From contig NC_092580.1 in the NCBI RefSeq assembly GCF_037975245.1, positions 12,183,501 through 12,247,500 of the forward strand: 64,000 nucleotides of DNA, in the 5' to 3' direction. Positions 31,801 to 43,559 of this stretch are shown here, piece by piece. The position numbers and the translations under genes are program-made. Numbering within the stretch: position 1 is the stretch's first letter; each line of letters opens with the position of its first letter. Source of the DNA: Apostichopus japonicus (lineage: Eukaryota; Echinodermata; Holothuroidea; Aspidochirotida; Stichopodidae). The notes under the pieces were generated by a model. It did no database searches, was not told the origin of the DNA, and saw only the letters and a list, made by a program, of their open reading frames with translations.

Positions 31801-33219
31801 TTAACAGGTTTCTAGAAATTCATCAAAATGAGGAGGTTATTCCGAGAAAGCAGTGGTTACCCCAGTAAATATGCTACTTGTTTATACGGGTGAAAATCCG
31901 TGAACGGTTGTAGTTAAGTTTATTTTCTTGTACCCTCATCTTCGGAAATCTGGGATTTTCTGTGTGACAGCCTGACAGGTTGCCCGATAGAAAAATGTTT
32001 TCTGAGACTTGAATTTTGTTCAGGAAAAATCTTGCCTTGGAACCTCCGCAACGCGTGGAACTTCACCAATAGGTGCTCTGCGAGTTCTTTGTCGATTTGG
32101 GTTGATTTGCAATAGACCAATGTCCTAATCAGCGCAACTTCTCAGAAGCAACTTTTCTGATGCGCGTGATTTTAGTTAAGTAAAGTACTGTTTGGATCTC
32201 GGTTTCACAAAACTGTGTGTTCTTCACTAAGACGCAACATTTAATTTTTGTTGACATGAACGAGGCTGTGACCTTTGACCGCGAAAAGTTTTAACAGTTC
32301 ATCGCACGAACGAACTTTACAATTGCGAGAATGGGAAAGATAAATACCAAGTAAAATGCCTTTTATAATCACAATATTTGGCCAAAACTTATGTAATATT
32401 TATATGTTGACGTCAAATAGACGGAGAGTTTTTTCATGCAGTTATCGAGACATAAAGTTGTCTCCTTCGTTATTATTAATAAGCTACAGTGCAGACGTAA
32501 TGGGACCAAATAGCCTAGTAACCATATTTACAACTTTAACCGTAACACAAGCATAGGCCAAGTGTTAGCATTTATCAGTATAAGGCCTATGAAGTACTAT
32601 GCTTATGTTTTCCAAATCCGAGTCAGGAAGCCGCTAACGCTGATCGCGATGAACCCACACTACAGTCCTCTCCAAGGGTTAGGGTAGTATGTGCTAGCAT
32701 TAAATTCGTAAGGTAGATCCTGACATGTTTCAAGTTACTACTGATACTATTACTATACTAGCCTACGTACGCTTAGGCCTAGTTATACTGCTATATAGCC
32801 TACATGCTACAACTTTACAAGCCAAAAGCTAGTCTACAGACCTAGGCTTATGTAGGCTATGGCGTCAGTGGCTACTGTGCCTGCGATGTAGGCCTAGTAG
32901 TAGCCTAGACCACTTACCTTTTGCCGCCATGAATGTTCACGTATGCCAAGCCTATTTACATGAATGCTATTAGTATTACTATTAGGCTAGTACAGAGTAG
33001 GCTGTTGAACGTGTATGCCAGTCCCATAAGAAATTAGGCCTAACCTAGTTGGATAGACCTAACCTAACATTAACAATAATACTAACATTACACCGCTACT
33101 CATTGTGCTAGTATTAGGACTAAGATATCGTATGTCAGTATTACAGTGAGTGGTCAAATCAGAAGAGCACACATTGTATCTTGTTGCCCTAATTTTCACA
33201 AACAAATATTCCTCTTCAG
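28840..33219. other. Non-coding part of segment A
   Basis: Collinear with about 54375-59607 in segment B. It holds a short 118 bp repeat (29370-29660), a G run at 31021-31036, and CTAGGCCTA-rich stretches around 29990-30260 and 32760-33060. Frames such as 32356-32556 are also open in B (58746) but have no motif I recognise and differ at their ends. Confidence 0.5.
29370..29660 (+). repeat. ~118 bp tandem repeat, about 2.5 units, segment A
   Basis: AAGTTCAATACGGGTAGAAA, TGCCAAAACCAAACTAAGTT and GTCATTCCTTTTTGAACAAC recur at 29380, 29470 and 29589. The same arrangement is present at about 54925-55195 in segment B. Confidence 0.65.
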
Positions 33220-35043
33220 GAAAAGCGAAAACAGTGCCCTGATTTCTCAGAGGTGGAAACACTGACTTTGGTGGAGTTTGTCTCCACTCACAAGGCACTG
33301 CTCTTTGGCACTGGAGGGAAGGGGTCCAGTAAAGAAGAGAAGATGAAGGAAAGGTTTGTGAATTCCACAGCAATCATTTTATGTTCAAATTGTCTGTATG
33401 TTTGTTTGTTTTGTTTTTGCAGCTACAGCTAAGAGATTCCACTACACAAGACTTGGTTTTACAATATCCTGAGTAAATCCTAATTTTTGTTATTAAAATA
33501 TCATTTGAAATGTCAGAAACCATAAAATATCACTTTAGAATTCAAAATTTGTCAGATGACTGATCTTGCGTTATATCTTGAACAGATCCTGTTTTCCTTG
33601 GCTTTCTAATGGATGCCCAGGTTTGAAATTTATATTTTATTATGGAGAGGCCTCCTGTTATCATGTTGTATATATCAGTGTTGGATTCATTTAAAAAATT
33701 TTTGGGTGGTGGTGCTATGGATGAAATATGAACATGTATTTAATTTGTTTAACCTTGATCATACTCAACAGAAACTGGAAGAAGGCAGCAGCGGTCCTGC
33801 AAACAGTTGGAGGACCAGTACGGGAGTGGACTACGGTCCAAAAGAAATGGAGAGAATTGGCTTCCAAGGCCAAAGCCTACAAAGCCCCCAAGACAGGTCA
33901 GATTATATGATATGTTAAAGTACACAGGACATACCTCGCTCCCAATATCAGTGTTGCAGTTTCTGAATGCATTATGCTGCAACATTTAAAGGGGAGGCAG
34001 GGGGGGGGGGAGGGCAAGGGTTGTCGATTGCTAGCTAATGCCTATATGTCCAATCACTTCTGTTGAGGAATGTAGATTCCAATTTTAGGGATAAGCAAGA
34101 GGGAGCCTCTAAATTTAAGGACGACCAGATGACGCCATAAGCACTGTATGATACAACTATTGATGTTTTCTCCTCAACAAAATGGGTGATGCTTCCATGA
34201 CAGGGGCCAGCGTTTTCTGACAGAGGGCCATAGTAATAATAATAACTTCATAAAATCAACGTACTTTGAGAAGTTAAACTGATATATTATTATATTGTTA
34301 TTGCAGGTGGTGGTCCCCCAGTGCTGGAAGATGCTCTCTATGAGAAAGTTCTGGGGTTGCTAGCCAAAGAGGTGGTTTGCGGCATATTGTCTGAGGATGA
34401 TATGGCAAGCTCACAGGCATTGAAAATTAGCTTACATTACATTAACCTTATAAGTATCGACCTGCAAACAATTCCGGTGGGTATCGCCACATCTTCACAA
34501 GTTATGCAGAGCTCGTTACTGGCCTGGGCCATTTACTACCTGGGCCCATGTACTAAATAAAGTGGTAATCTGTGGTATTTTCGTTAGTCCCAGTGTATAG
34601 CAGACCCAGCACAAGAGATTTTCTCTCTTCCCCCGAGTACAATTGTTTTTGTCTGGGCTCTTGTACATGGAAGGGCTGCTCCCATTGTTGGTTTTGTGCA
34701 CCCAGCAAGGTAATCCTTCATTTATTTATTACTTTTTAATCATTCTTTTCAGGAGGCCATCTATTCTGATGAATCAGAACATGCCTCGAAGCCAACTCCA
34801 TCTGTGCCATCTCCAGTAGAGCCACTACGACCACAGATGAGTTTCCAAAATCGGCCTGCAGCAGTGAGGCAATGCCAGATTCAGGAGGAGCTCTTGGCTA
34901 TTCAGCGAGCTAAGTTGGCAGCAAAAAAGGAGCAAACAATTGTTCTCCGCTCCATTTTAGATGTCCTGCATGTCAAACATAGCCTATCAATCATCAAGTA
35001 TCAATCAAAGGATACAATATCAGAGCTGGGTGAGTGTATTTAA
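33220..35043 (+). CDS. Myb/SANT-like DNA-binding protein, four exons visible (segment A)
   Basis: Exons: 33220-33353 (134 bases, acceptor CTTCAG, donor AAG|GTTTGT), 33772-33896 (acceptor CAACAG, donor CAG|GTCAGA), 34307-34476 (acceptor TTGCAG, donor CCG|GTGGGT), 34753-35043 (acceptor TTTCAG). Phases 2, 1 and 0 agree at each junction, giving about 239 residues with an open 5' side: no ATG precedes the domain in exon 1, so an upstream exon is missing. Exons 1-2 form a trihelix-type Myb/SANT domain of the NAIF1/MSANTD kind (CPDFSEVETLTLVEFVS, then TTVQKKWRELASKAKAYK) followed by the linker TGGGPP, typical of that family. The last exon has a helical QEELLAIQRAKLAAKK stretch. Such proteins bind DNA in the nucleus and are related to Harbinger-transposon helper proteins. 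A GGTGAGT donor-like site at 35030 leaves open another 3' exon. Confidence 0.7.
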
Positions 35044-36868
35044 TAGTAATACTAATTTAGAGAACGTTACCACTAAACGGTCATGTAATGTAAACGCCTA
35101 GTCATGCACAGGTTAGCTTTCTTCTGAAGCCCAGCTGCTATCATCTTGTTGAGTAGGGGGATGTACAGCCTATACAGTTCGCACAAATGTTTAAAGCAAA
35201 TGGAGGTTCGTCTTCTGCCCTCACTGATAATTCGACAAAATGAGGGAAAAGGAGCGGGTTGGGATACCGGCACAAGTACATTGGCTCGGAAGCGGTACGG
35301 TGTGGTTCCTTCGAAAGTTGCTAGCTATCATTTGGTCCAGTTGCCACTTGTTCTGCTTGTTTCAAGTCCCCTCAGTTGGATATTTTTCGAATGATCTTAG
35401 TGATGTGGTCCATGTCAACTAATGGTAACATACCAAGTTGCCATTCTATATAGCTAGGTTACACAAATTTTTCAAAATATTCTTGAAGAATACTAAACAT
35501 GGGGGACCGGATGCTCATATAATATTTTGTAGAAACTGCAGGGCTATGGGTTCACAATGATACAGGCCTGCGCGGTATTTGCAGTAGGATGCGTACACAG
35601 CTGGGGGAAGTCAATACTGACTGCGTTAAAGTTCATCAAACAAATTAATGCACCATTCTGCATCCAGTTCTTGTAATACAAAAATGGGGGCTCTCAGGAC
35701 GATGTTCAACATACACTAAAATGGTCCACATATACACACCACCACCTAAAGGAAGTGTAGAGCCATATCATAGAGAAGTGCTTTAATACAAGCACTGCAC
35801 ACTGCTCCATGCAGAGTCACTCACATTTTATGGGCAAAACTGTACTTAAACAATTGTGAGCCAATTATTACATTAATAGCATCCCCTCTTTAGTGAGAGA
35901 AGCTTTTGCATATTTAGAATACTGTTTTTAAAACTGACAATTATAATAGGCATCCAAAGAATTTACAACCAACATTGTCATTTTATTATCTAGGCCTAGA
36001 ACGTCAAGTCCTTAAAAGGGCATCATCCCAGTTTTTCTAAACCTCAGACAAGTATTCTTCAAGGTTATGGTCAAACATAATTACTTGGTAAACAAACTTC
36101 GCACAAAGAAAAATTGTGCAAACAAATTTGAGTGAAAAGCTTATCGCTACCACGTGCATGGTATTCCTCCACCATATGGGGGGAAAATTCTCATTTCCAA
36201 ATGTACGTACACCAAAAATACGCACTACATCATGCATTTGGCAATCCTTTGAACAATTTGCAATTTTAACCAACACTAGATTTAGTTAGTTACTTCAAGT
36301 GATGGTTCATATTCCACAAGCTTAGTAAACGGCTTCATTCCTGCCGTTGGTAGTAATTTATTAACCTCTATTGAAAGTTCCATATATGGTTATCTAGTCA
36401 TGTATGACGGTCACGGTATTTATTTGAATAATACTTATAATGCCAAGTGTAATAATGGCCTGTATTTAACTTCCTTATTTCAATGGGTAGCATGGTATAT
36501 AAATTGTACACATAGAAAAAGTGCATGGTGAATAACATATATTTCACCAGGTGGTAACGCCCTATTTCAATACTTGAGGCTTTGTGATACATTCTATTGG
36601 TAATTTATACGTTACTGATTCGTAAACAGCTGCCATTGACGCATAAAAGAGTTCTGTGAATTAATTACTAAGGAAATCGTGAAGCCTAGCAGGTTTCATC
36701 GCAAGATTATACTTTCCACTGCCACTATAACATCATCACTGATGGAGGTTCAACTTCCCAAGGCATACACCAACTGAGTTTGAAGTCCATGAACCTTATT
36801 GGTAAGGACTTTGTTACACATTGTTATTCATTCTTACAGATCATTTTTACTGTGGAGATATCGCACTC
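35044..36868. other. Non-coding part of segment A
   Basis: Collinear with about 61435-63276. Short frames at 35146-35394 and 36037-36276 are unsupported, and their counterparts in segment B differ in length. Confidence 0.5.
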
Positions 36869-36889
36869 AGTTGGCACTGAGTGCCAACT
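36869..36889. repeat. Near-perfect palindrome, segment A
   Basis: AGTTGGCACT, one G, then AGTGCCAACT: 10 bp arms. It is kept unchanged at 63277-63297 and followed in both by a second imperfect inverted repeat (GGCTTAAT / TTTAAGCCTGATTAAAT). Confidence 0.7.
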
Positions 36890-36904
36890 CAGGCTTAATC
36901 AGTC

Positions 36905-37075
36905 TTAATCAATTTAAGCCTGATTAAATTGACTTAGAACTTTTATACATTGAAGCAGAATATTCACCTACTGCGGTAACTACTGCTACTCCCTTCAGGT
37001 AGAACCACAACGATTGCATCTATCAAAAGGTGCTTTAAGTGCTCTGTCCATAACTGAGATCAGAGAGATTATCAA
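36905..37075. repeat. Duplicated tract upstream of TRIM gene 2
   Basis: Second of three copies (16291-16480, here, 63310-63480) of the stretch with CTACTGCTACTCCCTTCAGG and TGAGATCAGAGAGATT. It marks equivalent positions in the three units. A CT-repeat follows at 37181-37198. Confidence 0.75.
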
Positions 37076-37529
37076 TTGATAGGTCTCATCGCAATGAAGT
37101 GCCATGCTGATTGAGCACCCACTTGAGTAAAGTGATATGACCTTACTGGACTTCATATCAAACGATGGAGTTCCTGCTAGCTCTCTCTCTCTCTCTCTCC
37201 CTGATAAAACTTTCTCATCATAGGCAGAAATGTATTCCCTTTAGAAACTGTTTATCTTAAATGCTGGTTTCTAGTTCTTCCAGAAGGGAAAAGTTTCTTT
37301 TGGGAGAAACTAAACCCTGCATGGAAAGTGTGGCAAGGAATCCTCAAGAGAGTTTTGGCATTTTGGTTTCACTGATTATTAGATTATTATAATACCACAT
37401 ATTTTAAGTACTCAATACAAAACACGGAGTCTACTCAAAAAACTTTACAAACAGAAGAAGGAGAAATAGACATCCAAAAAGCTGGATCAAGTACTGTACT
37501 TAATAAGTATTGTATGAAAAGATGTGTCT

Positions 37530-38640
37530 TGATAGTTGGTTTAAAAGCTTCAAGCGAATTGATAGTAAGGATTGCTGTTGGAAGCTTGTTTCACAAATGA
37601 CGGGCAGCCCAGGAAATACATTACTCGCCATATGATGTTCTGATGCGTGGAACAGTCAACATCGCGGTATGTTGAGACCGTAAAGATCTTGTTGGACTGT
37701 CTAAGCAATTGGTTCATGTAGGGAGGGGAATAGCCATATAGTGTCTTAAAGGTGAGGATCACAGGATATTGTAATGGAAATGAGCTTTCATAGGAAGCCA
37801 GTGAAATAGTTGTAGAACTGGGGTGATATTATCAAACTTGGATGTCCTGGTACTTGTGCATACCGCCGTATGCTGTGTACATGCTACATAGATTCCGAGA
37901 TTGGGTTTCTGACAGAAAATATAGCGAATTACAGTGGTCCAGTTTTGATGTAGCGAGACCATTAATAAGTGAGATAGTTGCATTCATGGTGAGGTAACGG
38001 CGTATATGACCAATATTGCGAAGTTGGGAGTCGGCCTGTTTTCAAATATGGTTCACATGTGCATCCATATTAAGAGTTGTATCAAGATAAAGTTTTGACT
38101 GCTGATACGGATTTAATTGAAACTCTATCCGCCCTCAACAATACATTGGGAAGGTTTTTCAGATTTTGATTATGATTACTTCAATCCTTTCAATTTAAGT
38201 TTATTGCTTGTCATCCACGATTTGACAGGTTTGAGTGAAAGGTAAATTTGTGTGTCATCCACATAGAAATGGTAATTCAAGTTGTGACTATGTACGATTG
38301 TGTACATAGTGAAGAGCAAGAGCCAAAGCACCGATTCCTGTGGAACACCAAACTCTAGAGGTACTCGTTTCGAAAGTGTGATATGAATGCAAACTGTTTG
38401 AAATTGATGGGACAGATATTGAATCAAACTACTTCAATTAAGTCCAAACTGTTGGTGAAGGGCATTAGTATGGTAGTGTCGCTCAAGTCTTGAATACACA
38501 ACCTTCTCCAAAAGTTTGAAGATGAAGGAGGGGTTAAACATGGGCCAAAAATGTTTTAGTACTTCTATGTCCAGATCATTCTGAATGGGATATGCAGGTA
38601 TGTTTGCATTTCCATTCATATTTTATGAAATACAGGGATA
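37530..38640 (-). mobile_element. Antisense LINE (CR1/L2-like) remnant upstream of TRIM gene 2
   Basis: From high to low coordinates the minus strand reads the RT start (FIFKLLEKVVYSRLERH, 38434-38619), the palm boxes (VPLEFGVPQESVLW then YHFYVDDTQIYLS, 38176-38427), and the C-terminal region after RT (NITPVLQLFHWLP then LTFKTLYGYSPPYMNQLL, 37550-37983). The order matches a CR1/L2-type non-LTR element. Frames are broken between blocks and the first half is absent, so it is a dead fragment. The 3' end of the same copy begins again at 63900 in segment B, and the RT part recurs at 16481-17570. Confidence 0.8.
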
Positions 38641-38689
38641 AATAATAATTTGTTAACCCTTCTCATTCTTTTCCTGAACTCTTTCACAG

Positions 38690-40941
38690 ATTGTGACGTA
38701 ACTGAGTACAGTTTTATCAAGTGAGAGTTAACAACCTTCATCAACATGGCTACCTGGAACCCTTTCATAGAAGACCTGACAGAAAACTTCTTCATGTGCT
38801 CTGTTTGTTTGGATCAATTTAATGAGCCGAAACAGTTACCATGTCTTCATCGATACTGTAACGATTGCTTGAGAACAGTTCTTCAAGCCAGCCATGATGG
38901 GACAATTGAATGTCCACTTTGTAAACAGCGATGTTGTATACCAGAGGATGGATTGGACGGCTTTAAGACTGATTTTCATATGAAGAGTATGCTCGAGTTC
39001 ATAGAATTGCGTAAATCATTGGAAAAGAAAGATTTGAAGCAGTGTGTGAGCTGTTCAAAGGATGTGATATGTTCCGCCTATTGCTTTAAATGTAGAGCTT
39101 TTTTATGCGAAGAATGTTACAGGGTTCATATCAGTAATAGAATGTTTACTGATCACCAACCAAGCACTCTGAAATTGGAAAATATGGCAGCTAAGAACCT
39201 AACCATGGAGAAAATAGCTGCAATGACGGAAGATCCCAGGTGCCATTTTCATATCAAAGAACCAGCCAAATTGTGCTGTGGTACATGCCACAATGAACCG
39301 GTTTGTTTAGTTTGCACTCACGGTAAGCACAAAGGTCACGATCTCATAGATGTAAATGACCTAGCCCAGAAAGAAAGGACATTACTGAATCAGAACCTTG
39401 CTGAACTAAGCAAGCACAAAAGTAAACTATATGCATTACCCGAGAAGGTTCAAATGGCGTTAGTAAAATTGAATGAAAATGTTACAAAAAAGACACAGTT
39501 GTTGACAATTCAACACGAGGAACAGGCAAAGAAAATCAAGGATAAACTTGCCGAATGTAACGACGAACGTGAACAAGGAGTTGCTGACATAGAAAATAGA
39601 AGAGGATGTGAAAAACGTGAAATAACTGTTAAACATGAAGAGGAAATGAACCGCTTGATCATGAGACATCAAGAAAATATGAAAAGTACTGATGTAAAAT
39701 ATGACCAGGAATTGAAAGAATTTAAGGAAAATCGACAAGAAATTGAGGGTGAATTCTTTAAAAAGCTTGGGGAGTTAGATAGTAATTTCAAAACCTTGAC
39801 AACAGCTAAAGATCTTCTTACAAGTCAAAACAAAAACGAATGTGAAGAAATACTAAATAATTGTAAGCAACTTATTAAACGATTCGAAAACTTATCAGCA
39901 ACGTCTTCTTCCATTCTTGCATGTAATGACGATTGGACAGACGCACAGTGTGTCCCCGACATAAGAGCAGCCAGTGAATCTATGATCGAAGAAATGAAAC
40001 AAGAATATCCAGAGTTAGAATCTTTATCTGATTTTGTCATCAGTGATATAACAAAAGTTATATATGATAAAGTTGTCATTACAGAAAGCGCAGAGTCTGT
40101 TGTTGATGTTCGGGGAATCAAAGATAAAGATTATGGGATCACCAGTATGACAAGAAGTAGCAATGGTAATATCGTTATGACTGGTTTTGTATCAACAGAG
40201 GAATCACACATCACCGTCATTAACATGAAAGGAGAAATATTAAATCAGAATGTCTTAAATAGAAATAAGAGATATGGGATGCCGGCATGTCGTTACTGTT
40301 GTACTTTGTCGGGGTTCAATGTCATTACAGTTTGCATACCAGATGAAATCGGTATTTATAATATTTCTGACAATTCTTACCCAAAGAAGAACATCAGTGA
40401 TATGGTTAAGACGTGGCCAGAGGGTAGGTTTGTGTTATCTGTTACCACAAATCACGCCAAGAATGAAATCATTGTTGGTACTGACAGCAGAGAAGTGTAT
40501 GTATTTGATTATCAGCTGAATTACAGTCACACCATAGTACTACCTGATATAATCAGACGATCAGATGATATCACTGTCCACGACGGTAATCTTCTCATCT
40601 GTGACTATAAGGATAGGTCCTCATATGCAGTTACCATGGTGACATCAGAGAGTAAGGTGCTGTATAAATTCACCAAACCAAATCTAAGTGGAGCTGACAT
40701 AAAACCTGTCAGGGTGTGCATAGGCATGGGAGGGTTCATCTACATGTTATGGGATGATGATAGTAGGCTGAACACTGTGCTAACACAATACAGTCGAGAT
40801 GGTCGGCAATTACTAACAACAATGTCAGTTGATGACGACGCATGGTGTGTTACCACATCCGTAGTAGATGGTGAGGAGAAGCTCATGATAGCCACCTTAA
40901 TGCAGGGGAAGATGTATATATACGGACTAGTACCTGTATAG
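38690..40941 (+). CDS. TRIM protein 2: RING, two B-boxes, coiled coil, propeller-like C-terminus
   Basis: Coding sequence 38746-40941, 731 residues, single frame, same length as TRIM 1. All RING (C18, C21, C33, H35, C38, C41, C56, C59) and B-box ligands are kept. By eye only about 3 of the first 200 residues differ from TRIM 1 (46, 156, 182), about 16 differ in the coiled-coil part and about 46 in the last 290, with clusters near 455-470, 500-515 and in the final 120. A conserved acceptor (AG at 38688-38689) again suggests a 5' UTR intron. The product is presumably an E3 ligase with an altered recognition surface. The 3' flank is shared with gene 1 for about 210 bases and is then cut by a LINE fragment. 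Confidence 0.93.
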
Positions 40942-41150
40942 CGCTTTATAGAAATTAAATATAAAAACAAAATGGTTTCGCAAGTTACGATACACAAATT
41001 GGTTGTAATCGTTGCTGTATTTGTTTTTCTGAGGTTTTACACACATATCTATTACAATCCTAATAACTAAGAGATATTGTTAGTGCATTCATAATTGGCA
41101 AATAACTAGTTCCTAGGAAGTTTATCTCTGCATTTTAATAATGCATTACA

Positions 41151-42385
41151 AAGACTGTCTTCCTTCTGGAGAACTGTTACAAATTATCTTAGACCACCAT
41201 GTTTGCAATGTAGTACTTAACTGCGTGCAATATAGGTCTAGGCAAGTGACATTACAGAAGGGATTTTCTTCTAAATCGAATATTAAAATTGGCGTTCCTC
41301 AAGGGGGTTCTCTATCGGCTCTACTTTTCACCATTTACACAGATGAGATACGCTCAGGTTCCAACTGCAATGTTATTGAGTATGCAGATGATACTGCTGT
41401 TTCCTGCAGAATCAGTAAAAGCACACACAGTAAAGATCAAGATGATAATCAGTACTTTATTTCTAGAATTGTTAGCTTGTGTGAGCAGAAAATCTCATTT
41501 TGAATCCAAATAAATCTTGTTTGAAAATATAAATGTTAAGCACAAAGGTTTAATGAATGTTAAAGAACAGAGAACTATAATTCAGGGCTCGTGCGTTGAA
41601 CGTGCCGCTTGCACTATGTATCTAGGAGTGTGCATTGACAATAAGTTAACTTTTACAAATCATATCTCGAAAATGTTAGCTAAAGAGTATTATATTGTTT
41701 CGACATGAGCATTCACTGTCCCATACTTTTCCAGTGATACAATAGATGGGGTGTTCACGGTGTCTGTCTTGCCGATCCTAGTATATGCGGTTCCAGTATG
41801 GTACCATTTTGTACACGTTAAAGATAAGAGAAGAATAAGAAGTTTTCTTAAATTTTGTTCAAAAATTTTCAGGCATAATTATGAGAATCTTGTACATAGA
41901 GTTAATGAATCTGCTAGGAATGAATTAATACGACTTGTCAAAAATATTCAAACTTCTAACGAACATCCTCTACATTCCAAGCTCAACTCTCTGTGCAATA
42001 AAACAAATTATAATCTGAGAAATCCAAATATCATGCCATCTTTTAGAATTATACTCTTTAAGAACTTGTTTATCTACAGAGCAGCCATTTTTGTACAAAA
42101 CGGCTCCTTAGATCCTTTATTGTAGCTTCTTGATAATGTTTTAGAATTTTTACTCTTTAAGAACCCGTTTCATTTACAGAACAGCCCCTTTTTGTAAACT
42201 GGAAAAGAACAGCTTCTTAGATCCTTTGTTGTAGCTTCTTAATAATTTTGATAACTTTTGTAACACTTTTTGTTTTCACTATTAACTTAGTCTCATAAAC
42301 TTTTATATGTCTTAACCTGTATTTTGATGTTCAATCCTATTTATAAATTTCTCTGTAAATTTATACTGGAATAAAGAAAGAAAAT
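41151..42385 (+). mobile_element. 5'-truncated, frameshifted LINE
   Basis: Three blocks follow in order. 41141-41503 has the RT boxes GVPQGGSLSALLFTIYTDEI and IEYADDTAV. 41517-41708 has the thumb-like YLGVCIDNKLTFTNHIS. 41751-42125 has LPILVYAVPVW and a basic C-terminal region. Two stops or frameshifts separate them, and the endonuclease and first half of the RT are missing. The 3' end is AATAAAGAAAGAAAAT. It starts exactly where the homology between the two TRIM 3' flanks ends (after GTCTTCC). It is a different family from the antisense remnants upstream of the TRIM genes. Confidence 0.8.
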
Positions 42386-42592
42386 ACGGTGTTACGAAAA
42401 GGAAGTAGCCTTATAAGCATTTCGTTCTCGTGGTATTGTGTTTTAATACAGCTAAACGTATATATGTAGCCGAGACCGAGTCTTTGGGATCGAATTCCAG
42501 TCCTTCTTTCTCAAATACCAAGTTCCAGTTTACACACTTCTAAGTTTAAAGTTAAGACAGAAAACGTAACGTATGTTTGCAGACGTTGAATC
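42386..42592. other. Short spacer, nothing recognised
   Basis: No motif found between the LINE fragment and the MITE remnant. Confidence 0.4.
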
Positions 42593-42745
42593 CAGGCGCG
42601 TAGCCAGGAATTTGCCAAGGGAGGGGCGAAACTGTAGATTCGGCATTGCAAACTATCTAAGCGTAGCGCCACCATGATTGGCGCGAAGCGTACAAGAAAA
42701 TTTTGGCTGAAAATGCCTCCCAGATCACTGGAAATGGCACTATAT
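42593..42745. mobile_element. Truncated hAT-type MITE
   Basis: It begins CAGGCGCGTAGCCAGG and runs through GATTCGGCATTGCAAACT and GATTGGCGCGAAGCG, the same family as the complete 292 bp element at 52797-53088 in inverse orientation. It breaks off at a TA-repeat, so the far end is lost. Confidence 0.7.
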
Positions 42746-42760
42746 ATATATATATATATA

Positions 42761-43111
42761 CAGTGGCGTAGGAAGGTACTTTTTAGTGGGGGGGCTGAAG
42801 ACTGATGGCCGGCCTGGGGGAGGGGGTGTCCCCCTCCCCTTTGGATTTTTTTGCATTTCCAGGTAGCCTCAGATGCAATTTGGTGCAATATAGCACACTT
42901 TAACACCCACTCCATTTTGTAAACTTAATTTTGTATTTTCACCAGGCCTTAGATGCAATTTGGTGCTCCAAATGAGATTTTTTTTCTCATTTGGAAATGA
43001 AAAAGGGGTTTTCTGACTTGCGAAGCGGGGGGGCGGAATGATACTTCCGCCCCTCCACATTTTTCACTGGGGGGGCTGGCGCCCCCCCAGCCCCCCCGGT
43101 TCCTACGCCCT

Positions 43112-43113
<2 letters not shown>
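42761..43113. mobile_element. hAT-type MITE, 353 bp
   Basis: Left end CAGTGGCGTAGGAAGG, right end reverse complement CAAGGGCGTAGGAACC; same family as 16905-17279, inverted. It lies inside a TA microsatellite, so the flanking TATATATA on both sides fits an 8 bp duplication but cannot prove it. Confidence 0.75.
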
Positions 43114-43163
<50 letters not shown>

Positions 43164-43252
43164 AACACATATCTTTATATATATTTATATATATAAACAC
43201 ATATCTTTATATATATTTATATATATAAACACATATATTTATATATATGTAT

Positions 43253-43288
<36 letters not shown>

Positions 43289-43290
43289 TT
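43114..43290. repeat. TA microsatellite with a ~33 bp internal repeat
   Basis: Long (TA)n blocks enclose three copies of TAAACACATATCTTTATATA-type units. Low-complexity sequence, prone to assembly error. Confidence 0.9.
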
Positions 43291-43559
43291 AAGAGAACAC
43301 CAGAGAAATAAGATATGACTCATAATTGACATATGAGGAGTAATGTTTTAGAAGATATATTGAAATTTTCAGCCCTCCTGGGACCTTTGTCAGCAATTCT
43401 TGGCAGTTGAATGTAAAGTACAAAATGTAAAAACATAAAAGTATGACGCAAGACAAGTGTAAGTTGCATTGATGGAATTAGAACCATATAAACCATGACT
43501 AAACAGGAAGCGGATTAAGGAGCAAAGAATTGAGTACATATGTTTGACGAACATGATTA

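Larger units (their letters stand above)
21009..38745. repeat. Segment A of a long tandem duplication
   Basis: Most of this segment has a collinear counterpart in 45243-64000. Anchor pairs: 21009/45243, 25088/50784, 27095/53804, 28845/54378, 32356/58746, 33220/59608, 36869/63277, 37550/63943. The offset drifts from about 24.2 to 26.4 kb because of insertions and deletions, many of which have transposon ends. Both copies carry the same minus-strand candidate gene, Myb/SANT gene, foldback element and LINE remnant in the same order, ending just upstream of a TRIM gene in segment A. Confidence 0.93.

Noticed and set aside
32356-32556. Frame starting MPFIITIFGQNLCN, also open at 58746 in segment B
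   Set aside because: The two copies diverge after a small deletion and end in different frames; no family recognised.
41141-41503. A host reverse-transcriptase-like gene
   Set aside because: The RT, thumb and C-terminal blocks are in order but separated by stops and lack the N-terminal half, which is typical of a dead LINE.
42761-43113. TATATATA as a proven target duplication
   Set aside because: The element lies inside a TA microsatellite, so flanking identity is uninformative.
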